Below, one piece after another: positions 29,633-38,774 of a stretch of DNA of 64,000 nt; within the stretch, counting starts at the first letter, position 1, and the number at the start of each line of letters is the position of its first letter. The stretch covers positions 124,001 through 188,000 of the forward strand of contig NZ_JAIOUQ010000013.1 of assembly GCF_019931065.1 (NCBI RefSeq). The letters are read 5' to 3'. The notes beneath the pieces were generated by a model. It made no database searches and had not been told where the DNA came from. It was given only the letters and a program-made list of their open reading frames with translations. The translations under genes were made by a program, and so were the position numbers. The stretch is from Methanobacterium spitsbergense. Its GTDB lineage: Archaea > Methanobacteriota > Methanobacteria > Methanobacteriales > Methanobacteriaceae.

Positions 29633-30568
29633 TTAATCTTCGTATATGGCATTCATCAACCTAATGGCAATATTTTCCCCTAGAAGATCTTTGGAATCTC
29701 TAAATAATTTAATGGACTTTCTAAAGTTAGAATTCACCATATCCATATCGTCGGTCATGTAGTATGCTGTTCCAATTAAAAGCCTTGCTGCTGCCTCTCC
29801 AGCTTCATCATCAATTTCTTGGAAATATTCTTGTGATTTCTTAAAATAGTTAAGTGCAGCATTGGTTTTAGATTCTTTAAGTGAAACATTGCCCATTATA
29901 AGTAATAGAGTTGCCTTTCCACTGGTATCACCTATCTCACTGGACATTTCATATGCATTTTTAAGTTCTTTCATTGGATCTTCAGATTTTAAATATGAAC
30001 TATAGGAGTCTGCACCTTTCAACATTCCAATGACTTCTTTCACATTATCACTGATTTTGTTGTAGTCTGATGAGGGCATCTCATCACCCGGGACAGTTGA
30101 AGGTGTTTCAATACTAGGCTCTTGAATATTATATCTTGTCTCATTTATCCCAGCCGTTTTCAAGACTTCTAAATCTTTGATCTTATCTTTTACTTCTTCA
30201 TTATTATCCGAATTAATTTCAGAGTATAGTTGATATGCATCCCTGTAATTTTCCAAAGCCTTAGGAATTTTTTTATTGTATCTATTGATATCTCCCATAA
30301 TATCTAGAACAAGGGCTTGTTTTCCAACATCTTCCAATTCATCATACATTTCAAGTGCTTTTTTAAGATGCTTCATTGATTCCTTAATATTTTCATCCTC
30401 GAAATAGATGGTTGCAATATTTATCAATATTTCAGCTTCAGCATCTTTGTATTCATTTAAAATTTCAATGTAATCTTCAATAGTATATTTAGGTTCTGTT
30501 TTTTCTTCTTTGGAATTTCCGCCAGAAAACCTATCAAAAACACCTGTTAAGAGAAGCATTTGTTTCAT
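29633..30568 (-). CDS. Tetratricopeptide-repeat protein
   Basis: About 311 residues made of TPR-like helix pairs in two blocks: about 35-130, for example 'AEILINIATIYFEDENIKES', and about 215-310, for example 'ATLLLIMGNVSLKES'. A linker rich in Ser/Pro lies between. TPRs usually hold partner proteins together. The ATG at 30568 has GGAGAA 8 bases before it, so the nine codons upstream (TTG 30595) are not needed. It is the last gene of the Roadblock-GTPase-KaiC cluster, 106 bases after the ATPase gene. This suggests a scaffold or output role, which is inference. Confidence 0.75.
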   Translation of the reverse strand: MKQMLLLTGVFDRFSGGNSKEEKTEPKYTIEDYIEILNEYKDAEAEILINIATIYFEDENIKESMKHLKKALEMYDELEDVGKQALVLDIMGDINRYNKKIPKALENYRDAYQLYSEINSDNNEEVKDKIKDLEVLKTAGINETRYNIQEPSIETPSTVPGDEMPSSDYNKISDNVKEVIGMLKGADSYSSYLKSEDPMKELKNAYEMSSEIGDTSGKATLLLIMGNVSLKESKTNAALNYFKKSQEYFQEIDDEAGEAAARLLIGTAYYMTDDMDMVNSNFRKSIKLFRDSKDLLGENIAIRLMNAIYED

Positions 30569-30674
30569 ATTTTTTTCTCCAAGTATTTGTATCAAATTTT
30601 TTATTTACATACAATTTTAAATATTCATTGAGATTATTTACCGAATATTAACCTGCCATTTTTCATTTAATTCT

Positions 30675-31403
30675 TTAAGATGGGGTTTTCCTGTTAATTA
30701 CTATGCCTTTGTCTGTGATTGTATAGGTTGATTCAAATTTATCGATTAAATTTTCTTGATTATGGGTTTCAATTGAAATAGAATCTCCATCTAATCTTAT
30801 TGTATTATCAAAAAGTGATAAAAGTTTTTTTTCAGTTTCTGGATCTGCCGCACTTTCTGTATAGGCTATGAGTCCTGTTCCTCCAGCTTCACTGATACGT
30901 CTAAGGTAGGCATTTATAACCCTTATAACCATCTGATCAGGGTTGAATGCAAGCATTGTGTTAAGAGAGTCAAGTATAGATCTGAAGTTTTCAGATTTTT
31001 TGTAAACAAATCTAGATCCTATACCAACTTTAACCATAATATCTGCAGGGTTACCAACAGATGAAGATTTTATATTGTTGGTATTTTCTAACTTTGCACC
31101 CGATAGCTGTGAAATACCATCAATAATATATATGGTCTGGTTTTGGATATAACTCTGGATATACCACTCAAAATCCATCATATTTGATTTCATTTGTTTT
31201 AACCCCTGATCTAATGTCAAATAAATACAAGCTTCTCCATTTAATAGCCCATGATATGCAAATTGGTTGCAAAATATTGATTTACCAGTTTTAGGAGGAC
31301 CATATACTAAAGTTGTTGATCTCTCAGGAATTCCCCCAATACTACTTTTTGATACTGTTAGTTTATCAAATCCGGGAATACCTGATTCAATGGTTGGAAT
31401 CAT
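30675..31403 (-). CDS. KaiC-like RecA-superfamily ATPase A
   Basis: 242 residues, single RecA/KaiC-like domain. Walker A GPPKTGKS is at 35-42 and the Walker B-like 'IYIIDG' at 91-96. Where KaiC has its two catalytic glutamates (TFEE) this protein has TLDQ (63-66). The ATG at 31403 is chosen because it aligns with the start of the neighbouring paralogue; a GTG at 31412 is possible. It is about 50 bases downstream of its paralogue. Likely a cytoplasmic ATP-binding switch rather than a fast ATPase, which is inference from the altered residue. Confidence 0.8.
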   Translation of the reverse strand: MIPTIESGIPGFDKLTVSKSSIGGIPERSTTLVYGPPKTGKSIFCNQFAYHGLLNGEACIYLTLDQGLKQMKSNMMDFEWYIQSYIQNQTIYIIDGISQLSGAKLENTNNIKSSSVGNPADIMVKVGIGSRFVYKKSENFRSILDSLNTMLAFNPDQMVIRVINAYLRRISEAGGTGLIAYTESAADPETEKKLLSLFDNTIRLDGDSISIETHNQENLIDKFESTYTITDKGIVINRKTPS

Positions 31404-31454
31404 AAAACTCACTTTCCATTAATTTTAGAGGGGAATCTTAATAATACTATAATG

Positions 31455-32156
31455 TCATAACACAATTCCTTTTTCAGTTATTTTGTAGGGTGAAATTCTC
31501 TTTCCAACTCCTTTCATAGCCTCAACAGTTAACTCATCGTAATCTAATCTTATTATATTGTCTACAATGGATTTGAGCATAGTTTCAACTATCCTGTCCG
31601 CTGAATCTTCGGTGTATGTGATTATGGAAGTTCCACCTGCTTCGTAGATCCTCATTAAATATGCTTTTAATACGCGTATTATCAGTTTATTATCGTTGTA
31701 TGCTAGGAGTGTTGTTGATGAATCTAGTACAGACCTGAATCTTGGATTATTTTTATAGACAAAATGTATACCAGAACCAACCTTGACCATGATATCGGTT
31801 GGATTGTTGATGTAAGAAGGTATAATTGATTTAGATCTTCTTTGATTTTCATTTGAAATCTCCGATATTGTATCGATTATGTAAAAGCTTTCATCATTAA
31901 GATATTTTTCAACAGGCAACTGGAAATCATTCATATTGATTTCTAATTGTTTAGCACCTTGATCTGTTGTAATATAAAGACAAGGTTCTCCATTTAAAAG
32001 TCCTTTGTATGTGAATTGATTGGTGAAAATTGTTTTCCCAGTCTTTGCAGGTCCATAAATTAAAGTAGCGGTATTCTCGGGGATTCCTCCTATTCCATTT
32101 TCAGATTTGGTTAACTCATCAAATCCAGGAATTCCAGATTCTATAAAGGGGATCAT
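31455..32156 (-). CDS. KaiC-like RecA-superfamily ATPase B
   Basis: 233 residues, clearly paralogous to the neighbouring ATPase: both begin 'MIPxIESGIPGFDxL' and share 'GLLNGExC' after the P-loop. Walker A GPAKTGKT lies at 35-42 and TTDQ (63-66) replaces the KaiC TFEE, the same change as in the paralogue. The ATG starts 2 bases after the upstream GTPase gene ends, with GGTGAATAAG as ribosome site inside that gene, so translation is coupled. Function unknown. Confidence 0.8.
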   Translation of the reverse strand: MIPFIESGIPGFDELTKSENGIGGIPENTATLIYGPAKTGKTIFTNQFTYKGLLNGEPCLYITTDQGAKQLEINMNDFQLPVEKYLNDESFYIIDTISEISNENQRRSKSIIPSYINNPTDIMVKVGSGIHFVYKNNPRFRSVLDSSTTLLAYNDNKLIIRVLKAYLMRIYEAGGTSIITYTEDSADRIVETMLKSIVDNIIRLDYDELTVEAMKGVGKRISPYKITEKGIVL

Positions 32157-32158
32157 TC

Positions 32159-33334
32159 TTATTCACCATATAATATTTTTAATAGTGTATCAAGCGCTTC
32201 TTCAACACCTGTGTTTTCAGTTACAACGGTGGGAATTATAGGAATGCTATTATCAAGTTTCATTCTTTCTCTAATTTGTTCAGGGGTTAGAGCACCGGGT
32301 AAATCCTGTTTATTTGCTACAATAATTTTAGGGATTGCCTCTGCTTGGGTTTTATTTATCATTTCCTTTGCCCTTGCAAATGTTTGAGGTGCACTGGAAT
32401 CTATTAATATAAATGCTCCAACAGCTTCTTTGGCCAGAATATCAAGCATAAGGTCAAAACGTTCCTGTCCTGGAGTTCCAAATATATCTGCTATGAATCC
32501 ATCGTGATCAACGTGTCCAATATCCATAGCAATTGTAGTTGAAAACTTTTCTAAAGCCATTTTATCAACAGAAACAGATTCTATTGATATAGATTTTACA
32601 AAACTTGATTTTCCAGAGTTGTATGGTCCTGTGACAAGTATCTTGGGAATATATATTTTCACACCACCGGGTTGAAGTACAAAAAAGAGTACCATGTTCT
32701 TTTGGGGTTCAGTCCAAGATGCACTAGTAACCATAAAGCCCTGGCCAATAATTACACGTTCTTCTATACTTGTTAAACTAACTGTACAGTCAACAGAATT
32801 GGTTAATGTATTGATCAATTCGGATGGGTAATCCCATTTGGTAAAAATATACACTAAAATAGCTTTTTTTTCCTTGGCACGTTTGTTCCATCTGCCGATT
32901 ATATTAATGACTTTGTCTTCATCAATATAATCAATTAACGTTGATAAATTATTTATAACTCCGACACCGTTGGGTATATCATCAATTGCTTTGAGTACCA
33001 TTTCTTCTATCTGGGAAAATTCATCTATGGAATATTTACCCATGGGAGGGACTCCCATGAGTTTTGAACATCCATCAACAAAGAAAACTCTTTTTTCATC
33101 TAAGAATTTTTCAAGGTTCCATCCATACCTGTTGAATTCATATACTATATTCGATGGTTCAGTAACATTTGTACAAATAAAACCATTATATCCATCTTCA
33201 ACTATCCCGTTTAAAATCTGGTAGCCAAATGCTTCACATTCAACCCCGGGTACTGCACAGAAAATAATAGATGATCCAACAGGGATTCCCCCTCCAATAA
33301 ATGAATCCAGTTTAGGGATGTGTGTTTTTTTCAT
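32159..33334 (-). CDS. Fusion: degenerate RecA/KaiC-like domain plus Ras-like GTPase
   Basis: 391 residues. The N-terminal ~220 residues follow the KaiC-like layout ('[17 protein letters not shown]', '[15 protein letters not shown]'). The Walker A site reads [11 protein letters not shown] (27-37), with no Gly-Lys-Thr/Ser, so ATP binding is probably lost. The C-terminal ~160 residues are a small GTPase with P-loop GPYNSGKS (236-243), switch [13 protein letters not shown] (283-293), NKQD (341-344) and TEN (372-374), all intact. This GTPase type is of the MglA/Arf kind that pairs with Roadblock proteins, and such a protein is encoded 3 bases upstream. A GGAGATG site precedes the ATG. Confidence 0.82.
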   Translation of the reverse strand: MKKTHIPKLDSFIGGGIPVGSSIIFCAVPGVECEAFGYQILNGIVEDGYNGFICTNVTEPSNIVYEFNRYGWNLEKFLDEKRVFFVDGCSKLMGVPPMGKYSIDEFSQIEEMVLKAIDDIPNGVGVINNLSTLIDYIDEDKVINIIGRWNKRAKEKKAILVYIFTKWDYPSELINTLTNSVDCTVSLTSIEERVIIGQGFMVTSASWTEPQKNMVLFFVLQPGGVKIYIPKILVTGPYNSGKSSFVKSISIESVSVDKMALEKFSTTIAMDIGHVDHDGFIADIFGTPGQERFDLMLDILAKEAVGAFILIDSSAPQTFARAKEMINKTQAEAIPKIIVANKQDLPGALTPEQIRERMKLDNSIPIIPTVVTENTGVEEALDTLLKILYGE

Positions 33335-33337
33335 AGT

Positions 33338-33715
33338 TCACATCTCCTTAAGAATTTCATCAACTTGTGCAGCCCTGTTTTCCATTTCAAAAAATATCAG
33401 TCCAATCTGGGCCTCAGGATCTGTTAGAACTGTAAGTATAGCTTTCATACCTGCAGGGAGAAGAACAATAGTTCCCTTTTCTGTTTTAACTGATATTTGA
33501 GATACTGCCCCAGTTGTCATTTGTCCTGATGCTGCTTCGGCAGCTCCCATTATTGTGGAGCAAAGTGCAGAAAATATTCTGGCATCAACGTCTGGTGGTG
33601 TTATTGAATTTATTAAAAGACCTTCCTTAGAAACAATTCCACAGGCCTTTATCTGTCCCACCTTTATTAAACCTGCAAGCACATCATCCAGTTTTTCTTT
33701 TTTAGTTTTGCTCAT
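33338..33715 (-). CDS. Roadblock/LC7 domain protein
   Basis: 125 residues forming one Roadblock/LC7 domain: '[23 protein letters not shown]' (split over 26-48) and the central '[12 protein letters not shown]'. Roadblock proteins dimerise and, in the MglB case, regulate MglA-type GTPases. A GTPase is the next gene, so a regulator-switch pair is the simplest reading. It is the first gene of the cluster; AGGGGATT precedes the ATG. The C-terminal helix '[13 protein letters not shown]' is typical. Confidence 0.85.
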   Translation of the reverse strand: MSKTKKEKLDDVLAGLIKVGQIKACGIVSKEGLLINSITPPDVDARIFSALCSTIMGAAEAASGQMTTGAVSQISVKTEKGTIVLLPAGMKAILTVLTDPEAQIGLIFFEMENRAAQVDEILKEM

Positions 33716-34312
33716 TTAATCCCCTATCAACTTATTAAAAAATTCCTTTAATTTTTTAAATAAAACGATCCCCACAGCCCTTCTTTTTTAATTAAATTGA
33801 GAATTATTAATGAATGAGTCAAGATTTACCGTATTACTGAAGATCTGTATTTTCTTAACATTTTAAGGGATGGAATTGTATGTTATATGAGAATTATGGA
33901 TAATGTATGTAAATATGGTGAAATAATGGATTGTATTCTGTAACTTTATTCAATATTTATCTTTTGTAAATGAAATAATTAAATGTTGTTATTTGCTCAA
34001 AAACCTAATAAAACATAATTAACACACCAATCTTTAAAAAATAAAATACTCTAATATAAAATATTATATATGGAAAGGAGAAACTATTAAAATCAATTTT
34101 GTTATTTTATATCCATCCCATTATTAATTGATATATTGGGGTGTCTTACATTTTTCGTATGGTTATTTATTTTAATTCGTTTACTGTTCCACATACAGTG
34201 ATGTCTGTAATTATGAATGACTGAGATACTTTGTATGTAGTTTTTATAATTGGATTGATAATGGGTAACCTGAATAGAATGTTAATCAATTTTTAAATAT
34301 TATACATAGAAT
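33716..34312. other. Intergenic region upstream of the Roadblock cluster
   Basis: About 600 bases, strongly AT-rich. It must hold the cluster promoter; a TTTATTTAAAAA stretch near 33755-33766 (minus strand) is a candidate. Only ORFs under 20 codons were found. An AAGGAG motif at 34076 leads into no convincing frame. Confidence 0.4.
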
Positions 34313-34837
34313 TTAAACCCAATTCACTTCTGCCGTTGTAATAAAGTATTTATCTGAAAATGCAGGATTGTAATATAAATTGGTTAAATTTTCTGTTTTA
34401 AATGCTTCGCATATATCTTTACGCACATAATAATTTATTCTATCGCCTGCACAGTCTCTGTCACCAGGGTTTCTTAATGATGGTGCCGAAGCATATACAT
34501 TAATTTTTATTTTATTTCTTTTGTATTTTGTATCAAATCCTTGTTTTTTGTAGTCTATTTTAACAATAACAATTTTTGTTCCACTTTTAAGTCGTGGATG
34601 TTCCTTCATATAAAATTCATATTTATCCTCGGGGTAAACTGCAAAGCTGTCCATTAAAGCACCTTCAAGAGCCCCATTTCGAGCAACTGCCATACACGTG
34701 TTTAATTCATTAATTTCGTATACATATGGAAAAAAAGATAATAAAACTATAATACTGACTGCCATTATTAGAATGTATTCAACTGATAACTGACCATTTC
34801 GTTCTTTTAATAAATGATTAAACCAGTTATATATCAT
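34313..34837 (-). CDS. Pilin-like protein with class III signal peptide
   Basis: 174 residues. 'KERNGQLSVEY' (11-21) is the class III prepilin signal, with expected cleavage before Gln16, followed by a hydrophobic helix (about 22-42). This Q-x-S-x-E-Y motif marks archaeal type IV pilin-like proteins cut by EppA-type peptidases. The mature part is a soluble domain with five cysteines or more ('CMAVARNG', 'DRDCAGDR'). Function could be adhesion or a pseudopilin. It lies 20 bases after the next prepilin-like gene, on the same strand, 600 bases upstream of the Roadblock cluster. Confidence 0.75.
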   Translation of the reverse strand: MIYNWFNHLLKERNGQLSVEYILIMAVSIIVLLSFFPYVYEINELNTCMAVARNGALEGALMDSFAVYPEDKYEFYMKEHPRLKSGTKIVIVKIDYKKQGFDTKYKRNKIKINVYASAPSLRNPGDRDCAGDRINYYVRKDICEAFKTENLTNLYYNPAFSDKYFITTAEVNWV

Positions 34838-34857
34838 AATAAAATATGTGAATTTTT

Positions 34858-35304
34858 TTAGATTTGTTTTATTATTATACAGTCGTAGTTAAACTCATTT
34901 TTAATATTTGAGATATTATAGGTTTTATTAGCTTCCATAAAAACATTATAATCATAACGGAGGTTGTTGGATATCTTCACAGGGCTTATGAATGCACTTC
35001 CCATTTTTCCGTTGAACCTTATAAAAACCCCCGATGAATTCACGTGTACTATGTATGATTTATTAGCTGTTGTTGGAGGCATTTTGTAGGTTATTGAGCA
35101 TCCATTACCACCTGAGCACACCATTTCTATTCTCTCTGCAATATTTTCTGAAAGTACTTTAGCTTCTGCTATTTCTTGGACTCGATTGGCAGTGTCTACC
35201 CTTTCTTCTATTATGGCTATTATTCCAGGAATTGTAACTAATATTATCATAAATGCAGCTATAAAATCAATACTTGCCCATCCATGTTCATTGTCAAGCA
35301 TCAT
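34858..35304 (-). CDS. Pilin-like / pseudopilin protein
   Basis: 148 residues. The short polar N-terminus 'MMLDNEHG' is followed by 'WASIDF' and a hydrophobic helix (about 14-30). An acidic residue at +5 after the Gly fits a type IV prepilin cleavage site. The rest is beta-rich, with a Cys-Gly-rich loop 'CSGGNGC'. Resembles small archaeal pseudopilins. First gene of a pair with the class III pilin-like gene. AGGGTG upstream of the ATG; an ATG one codon later is equally possible. Divergent from the THUMP gene. Confidence 0.6.
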   Translation of the reverse strand: MMLDNEHGWASIDFIAAFMIILVTIPGIIAIIEERVDTANRVQEIAEAKVLSENIAERIEMVCSGGNGCSITYKMPPTTANKSYIVHVNSSGVFIRFNGKMGSAFISPVKISNNLRYDYNVFMEANKTYNISNIKNEFNYDCIIIKQI

Positions 35305-35383
35305 CTAAAACACCCTATCACATCTTATAAGATACTATTATTAACTTATGAGGATATAATATAATAGTATTCATGGAGGTGAT

Positions 35384-35923
35384 ATGATCAAGTCAACAGA
35401 AAATTTTGATATGGTTGTGATGTTTGACTATACAGATTGTGAAGATGGAGAAGAGGAATTGCTTGGAATTGAAGAACTTGAACAAACATTAGAAAATGTT
35501 ACACCAGAGTTATATATTAAAGAAACTGAGTCTATTGATGTGGTTTTAGTCGAATTAGGAACCGATTCAGTTGAAGTTGCAAATAAAATTAATAACACAC
35601 CCACAAAAATAATATCCCGAGTAGTACCAATTAACACTGTTGTTGGAACAAGCCAAAAATCTATTATTAATAAAATTAAGGAATTATCTGTCGATTTAAC
35701 CAAACCAAATGATACCTTTCTGATCAAATGCTACGAAGAGAATAAAAACAATATAAATTGTCAAAAAATTAGAAAACATGTTATGAACGAGTTAATAAAT
35801 ATGGATTTAACATTTAGTGAGAAAAATCCTAAATGGGCAGTGTATATAGAGATTATTGGGGAAAATACTGGTTTGAGTATTTTAGAATCTTCAGATTTTA
35901 AAGAAAATAATCCTATAAATTGA
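35384..35923 (+). CDS. Stand-alone THUMP domain protein
   Basis: 179 residues. The C-terminal half has the THUMP pattern: 'DTFLIKCYEEN', 'INCQKIRKHVMNELI' and 'PKWAVYIEIIGENTGLSIL'. THUMP domains bind the acceptor end of tRNA and are usually fused to methyltransferases, deaminases or thiouridine synthases. Here none is attached, as in Tan1/THUMPD1-like adaptors of tRNA acetylation. The N-terminal ~65 residues look like the usual ferredoxin-like partner domain. GGAGGTGAT precedes the ATG. Confidence 0.75.
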   Translation: MIKSTENFDMVVMFDYTDCEDGEEELLGIEELEQTLENVTPELYIKETESIDVVLVELGTDSVEVANKINNTPTKIISRVVPINTVVGTSQKSIINKIKELSVDLTKPNDTFLIKCYEENKNNINCQKIRKHVMNELINMDLTFSEKNPKWAVYIEIIGENTGLSILESSDFKENNPIN

Positions 35924-36372
35924 CTTCAGAAATTAAATTAATACAATAATTACAGTGTTAATTTAATTAAGTGAGTCTCAATAAATCTTGAGAAAAGATT
36001 TGAATTATTACAATAAGAATTATTAAAATTAGAGAACAAATTAATCTAAAAATTCACATTGATTGTGTTGAATTATAGATTAATATTATAATTGTCAATT
36101 GAGAATGTGAATAACTATTTAATTACTTATTTTACTTTTTTTGAATTAATTAATTTTTTATTGTTATCTAAAAATTAAATATCAACATTATTTTCAAATA
36201 TACCTATTTTTAATTGTATAAATTACAATTTAGATTTCAAATTTATTCGTCAAATTTAATATTGTTGAATATACAATCATTGTTTAGTACCCTAAAAAAA
36301 TCAGATTATCAAGTTTGTTGGAAATTGTTTACTAAAAAAATTTAATTAAATTTTCTATTTAGGTGGATTGAA
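35924..36372. other. AT-rich intergenic region
   Basis: About 450 bases after the THUMP gene. Very A/T-rich, no ORF with a ribosome binding site and no clear hairpin. The last 20 bases carry the AGGTGG ribosome binding site of the next gene. Confidence 0.4.
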
Positions 36373-36858
36373 ATGTACAAGATTCTTATTTACAGTGGTG
36401 GAGTTTACAGATTTGATGAAGTTTTAGAGTGTGTAGAAGACATAGGAGGAATTGTACTAAAAAGAGATGAATTTAATATTAGTAGAGGATCCTACTTTAT
36501 CTCACAGGAAGTACATGTAATCATTGTAACACCTGAAGAAGGTTTAGATGAACTTAAACAAATCGCTACCGATTTAAAAGGTGATATTGAAGAGATAAAT
36601 ATTGATGATGAAATAAGAATTTCAGTGGTGTCCATTTTACCAGTTTACAATCTTTTAAGTAAGGCAAAAAATTGGGTGGATATTAATTATTTGGAGGATG
36701 CAATTGAATGTCCATGTATAAATGGGGTTTGTAAAGAATTTAACGATATTTCTTGCCATGAAAATCTGAAAAAAACACTTGATGATATGTGTAGAATGGA
36801 AATTGCAGAAAAAAGAACCTTATCAAATGTTATTGAATATCGCATCAAAGCAGTATAA
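36373..36858 (+). CDS. Unassigned protein with C-terminal cysteine cluster
   Basis: 161 residues. The first ~95 residues look like an alpha/beta domain ('KILIYSGGVYRFDEVLECVEDIGG', split; 'EVHVIIVTPEEGLDEL'). 'ECPCINGVCKEFNDISCH' (about 112-129) holds four cysteines and a histidine, a possible zinc or iron-sulfur site. The N-terminus reminds me of some methanogenesis-marker proteins, but I cannot assign it. The helical C-terminus 'LKKTLDDMCRMEIAEKRTL' could be a small DNA-binding helix set. AGGTGG ribosome site 6 bases before the ATG; followed by two small membrane protein genes. Confidence 0.55.
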   Translation: MYKILIYSGGVYRFDEVLECVEDIGGIVLKRDEFNISRGSYFISQEVHVIIVTPEEGLDELKQIATDLKGDIEEINIDDEIRISVVSILPVYNLLSKAKNWVDINYLEDAIECPCINGVCKEFNDISCHENLKKTLDDMCRMEIAEKRTLSNVIEYRIKAV

Positions 36859-36901
36859 TAAAATATCACTAAACCCAATATATTTTTAGGAGAGAAAAAC
36901 A

Positions 36902-37111
36902 ATGAGTCAAGTTAAGCCTGAAATCAAACGTGTTTATGGTAGTATTGCTGTGGCATTTGGATGGTTGCTTTTTTTAGCATTTTGGCTATTTTATTATGCA
37001 AGCAATTATGGAATAATTCAAAATATTGGTATACTACTTGCTTCAATCGTGGTAGTGGGTATTATTATTGTTGTAATGTGGGTTCCATGGGCAATGAAAC
37101 AGGAAAATTAA
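36902..37111 (+). CDS. Small membrane protein, two transmembrane segments
   Basis: 69 residues with two hydrophobic segments (about 15-33 and 40-62) and a short basic N-terminus. AGGAGAG ribosome site before the ATG supports expression. I do not recognise a named family. It follows the cysteine-cluster gene by 43 bases. Confidence 0.6.
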   Translation: MSQVKPEIKRVYGSIAVAFGWLLFLAFWLFYYASNYGIIQNIGILLASIVVVGIIIVVMWVPWAMKQEN

Positions 37112-37219
37112 TTTTTTAATTAATAGTATTGTGGATTATAAAGTACTATAAGAAATGAGTGTCATAGAAATACTCATTTACAAAAAAAGGGATTAATAAG
37201 ATTACTCAAGTGAATATCT

Positions 37220-37474
37220 ATGGTTAACTATAATTCCATTATTTTAATAGGTTTGGCAGTCATAATAGTAGGTTTTCTCTTGATATTCATTGGAACTGCT
37301 CTGCAATCGTCCTCAGGATCTTCAAAAACAGAGATTAATACAGGGGGAGTTATTTTGATAGGTCCCATTCCAACAATATTTGGAAATGATAAGGGACTTA
37401 TAGTATTTGCAGTTATATTTGCTGTAATTCTCATGATAATATCGTACTTCCTATTTTACAGAGGATCAATCTAA
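37220..37474 (+). CDS. DUF131-like small membrane protein
   Basis: 84 residues with two membrane segments (about 8-28 and 62-81) joined by a polar loop. The 'GGVILIGPIPTIFGNDKGL' segment (43-61) is the signature I associate with the archaeal DUF131 / TIGR00304 family of unknown function. GTGA ribosome site before the ATG. Confidence 0.7.
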   Translation: MVNYNSIILIGLAVIIVGFLLIFIGTALQSSSGSSKTEINTGGVILIGPIPTIFGNDKGLIVFAVIFAVILMIISYFLFYRGSI

Positions 37475-37627
37475 AAAGAACTCACCTAATAAAACTTATA
37501 TACCTCCAGATAATATTAAGAACTGTTAAATCTCTTTTAAGATTTTAAATAAATAAGAATAATAATCATATTATAATAATGTTCACGGAGAATCCTAAAA
37601 TATATAATTAGAAAGAAAAGTGATGCT

Positions 37628-38755
37628 ATGAAAATTTCTATCGTTATACCGGCCCTCAATGAAGAGGGAATTGTTGGAAAAACTGTCCGAACTGTTCCAG
37701 TGGACAAACTAAATAAACATGGATTAGAAACTGAGATTATTGTTGTGGACAATGCATCCACGGACAATACTGCAAAAGAGGCAGAAGAAGCAGGTGCACG
37801 TGTTGTACTAGGATCTAAAAGAGGATATGGAAATGCTTACCTTGCAGGTTTTAAAGAAGCAACAGGAGATATTATAGTTATGGGAGATGCTGATGGTACA
37901 TACCCATTTCCTATGACCTATGAATTTATACAACCCATTTTAAAAGGAGAAGCAGATTTTGTAATGGGTTCTAGACTCAAGGGTGATATTAAGGAAGGTG
38001 CAATGCCTGCACTACATAGATATGTTGGAAACCCATTTTTAACATGGGTACTTAACAAACTTTTTGGTGCAGGAATATCAGATGCCCATTGTGGAATGAG
38101 AGCAATAAAAAAGGAAACCCTCAAAATTTTAGACCTTAAAAGTGGAGGTATGGAATTTGCATCTGAAATGGTTATTGAAGCTGCAAGAAAAAACATAAAA
38201 ATTGCTGAAATTCCAATTACATATTATCCTCGCGAGGGAGAATCTAAGCTCAGTTCATTTGCAGATGGATGGAGACATTTAAGATTCATGATGCTCTACA
38301 GACCAACACCATTCCTGCTTGGACCTGGCCTCATCGCACTTTTAGTTGGTTTAATCTTAACTTTTACAGTTGCATTACAGGGTCAGTCAAGATTACATAC
38401 ACTAATTTTAGGTAGTTTACTGCTTATAATAGGATATCAGATGCTTTTGGCTTGGATACACTTCGGTGCATTTGGAACAGTATATGGATTTTCCAAGAGC
38501 TCGGGAATAATAAAAAAGATCATGAGTTACCACTCCCTAGGAAGAGAACTCAGTGTTGGTCTGATATTACTTGCTGCAGGAGTTATTGGTGGTCTTTATG
38601 TACTTTACAGCTGGAGTGCAGTTGGATTTGGATCTCTATACCAGATCCAGTATGCTATGATGGCACTGATACTTTCAATCTTAGGAATTCAAACTATCTT
38701 CTCTGGAATGTTCCTAAGTCTGCTTTTACTTGCCAACGATTATAAATCTGATTAA
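37628..38755 (+). CDS. GT2 glycosyltransferase of dolichol-phosphate-sugar synthase type
   Basis: 375 residues. A GT2 domain (about 1-230) has '[10 protein letters not shown]' (4-13), '[10 protein letters not shown]' (39-48) and a D-x-D-like '[10 protein letters not shown]' (84-93). The C-terminal ~130 residues hold four membrane segments. This arrangement is common in archaeal dolichyl-phosphate glucose/mannose synthases. These load a sugar onto the lipid carrier for glycan assembly on the outside. It is the first gene of the glycan island, followed by two GT4 genes with short gaps. Confidence 0.85.
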   Translation: MKISIVIPALNEEGIVGKTVRTVPVDKLNKHGLETEIIVVDNASTDNTAKEAEEAGARVVLGSKRGYGNAYLAGFKEATGDIIVMGDADGTYPFPMTYEFIQPILKGEADFVMGSRLKGDIKEGAMPALHRYVGNPFLTWVLNKLFGAGISDAHCGMRAIKKETLKILDLKSGGMEFASEMVIEAARKNIKIAEIPITYYPREGESKLSSFADGWRHLRFMMLYRPTPFLLGPGLIALLVGLILTFTVALQGQSRLHTLILGSLLLIIGYQMLLAWIHFGAFGTVYGFSKSSGIIKKIMSYHSLGRELSVGLILLAAGVIGGLYVLYSWSAVGFGSLYQIQYAMMALILSILGIQTIFSGMFLSLLLLANDYKSD

Positions 38756-38774
38756 AACATGAGGTTGTAACCGG

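Noticed and set aside
33716..34312. A hidden small gene before the Roadblock cluster
   Set aside because: Only frames under 20 codons were found, none with a convincing ribosome site.
36373..36858. Assignment as a methanogenesis-marker protein
   Set aside because: The likeness is limited to the first residues from memory, the length does not fit, and the cysteine tail is not expected.
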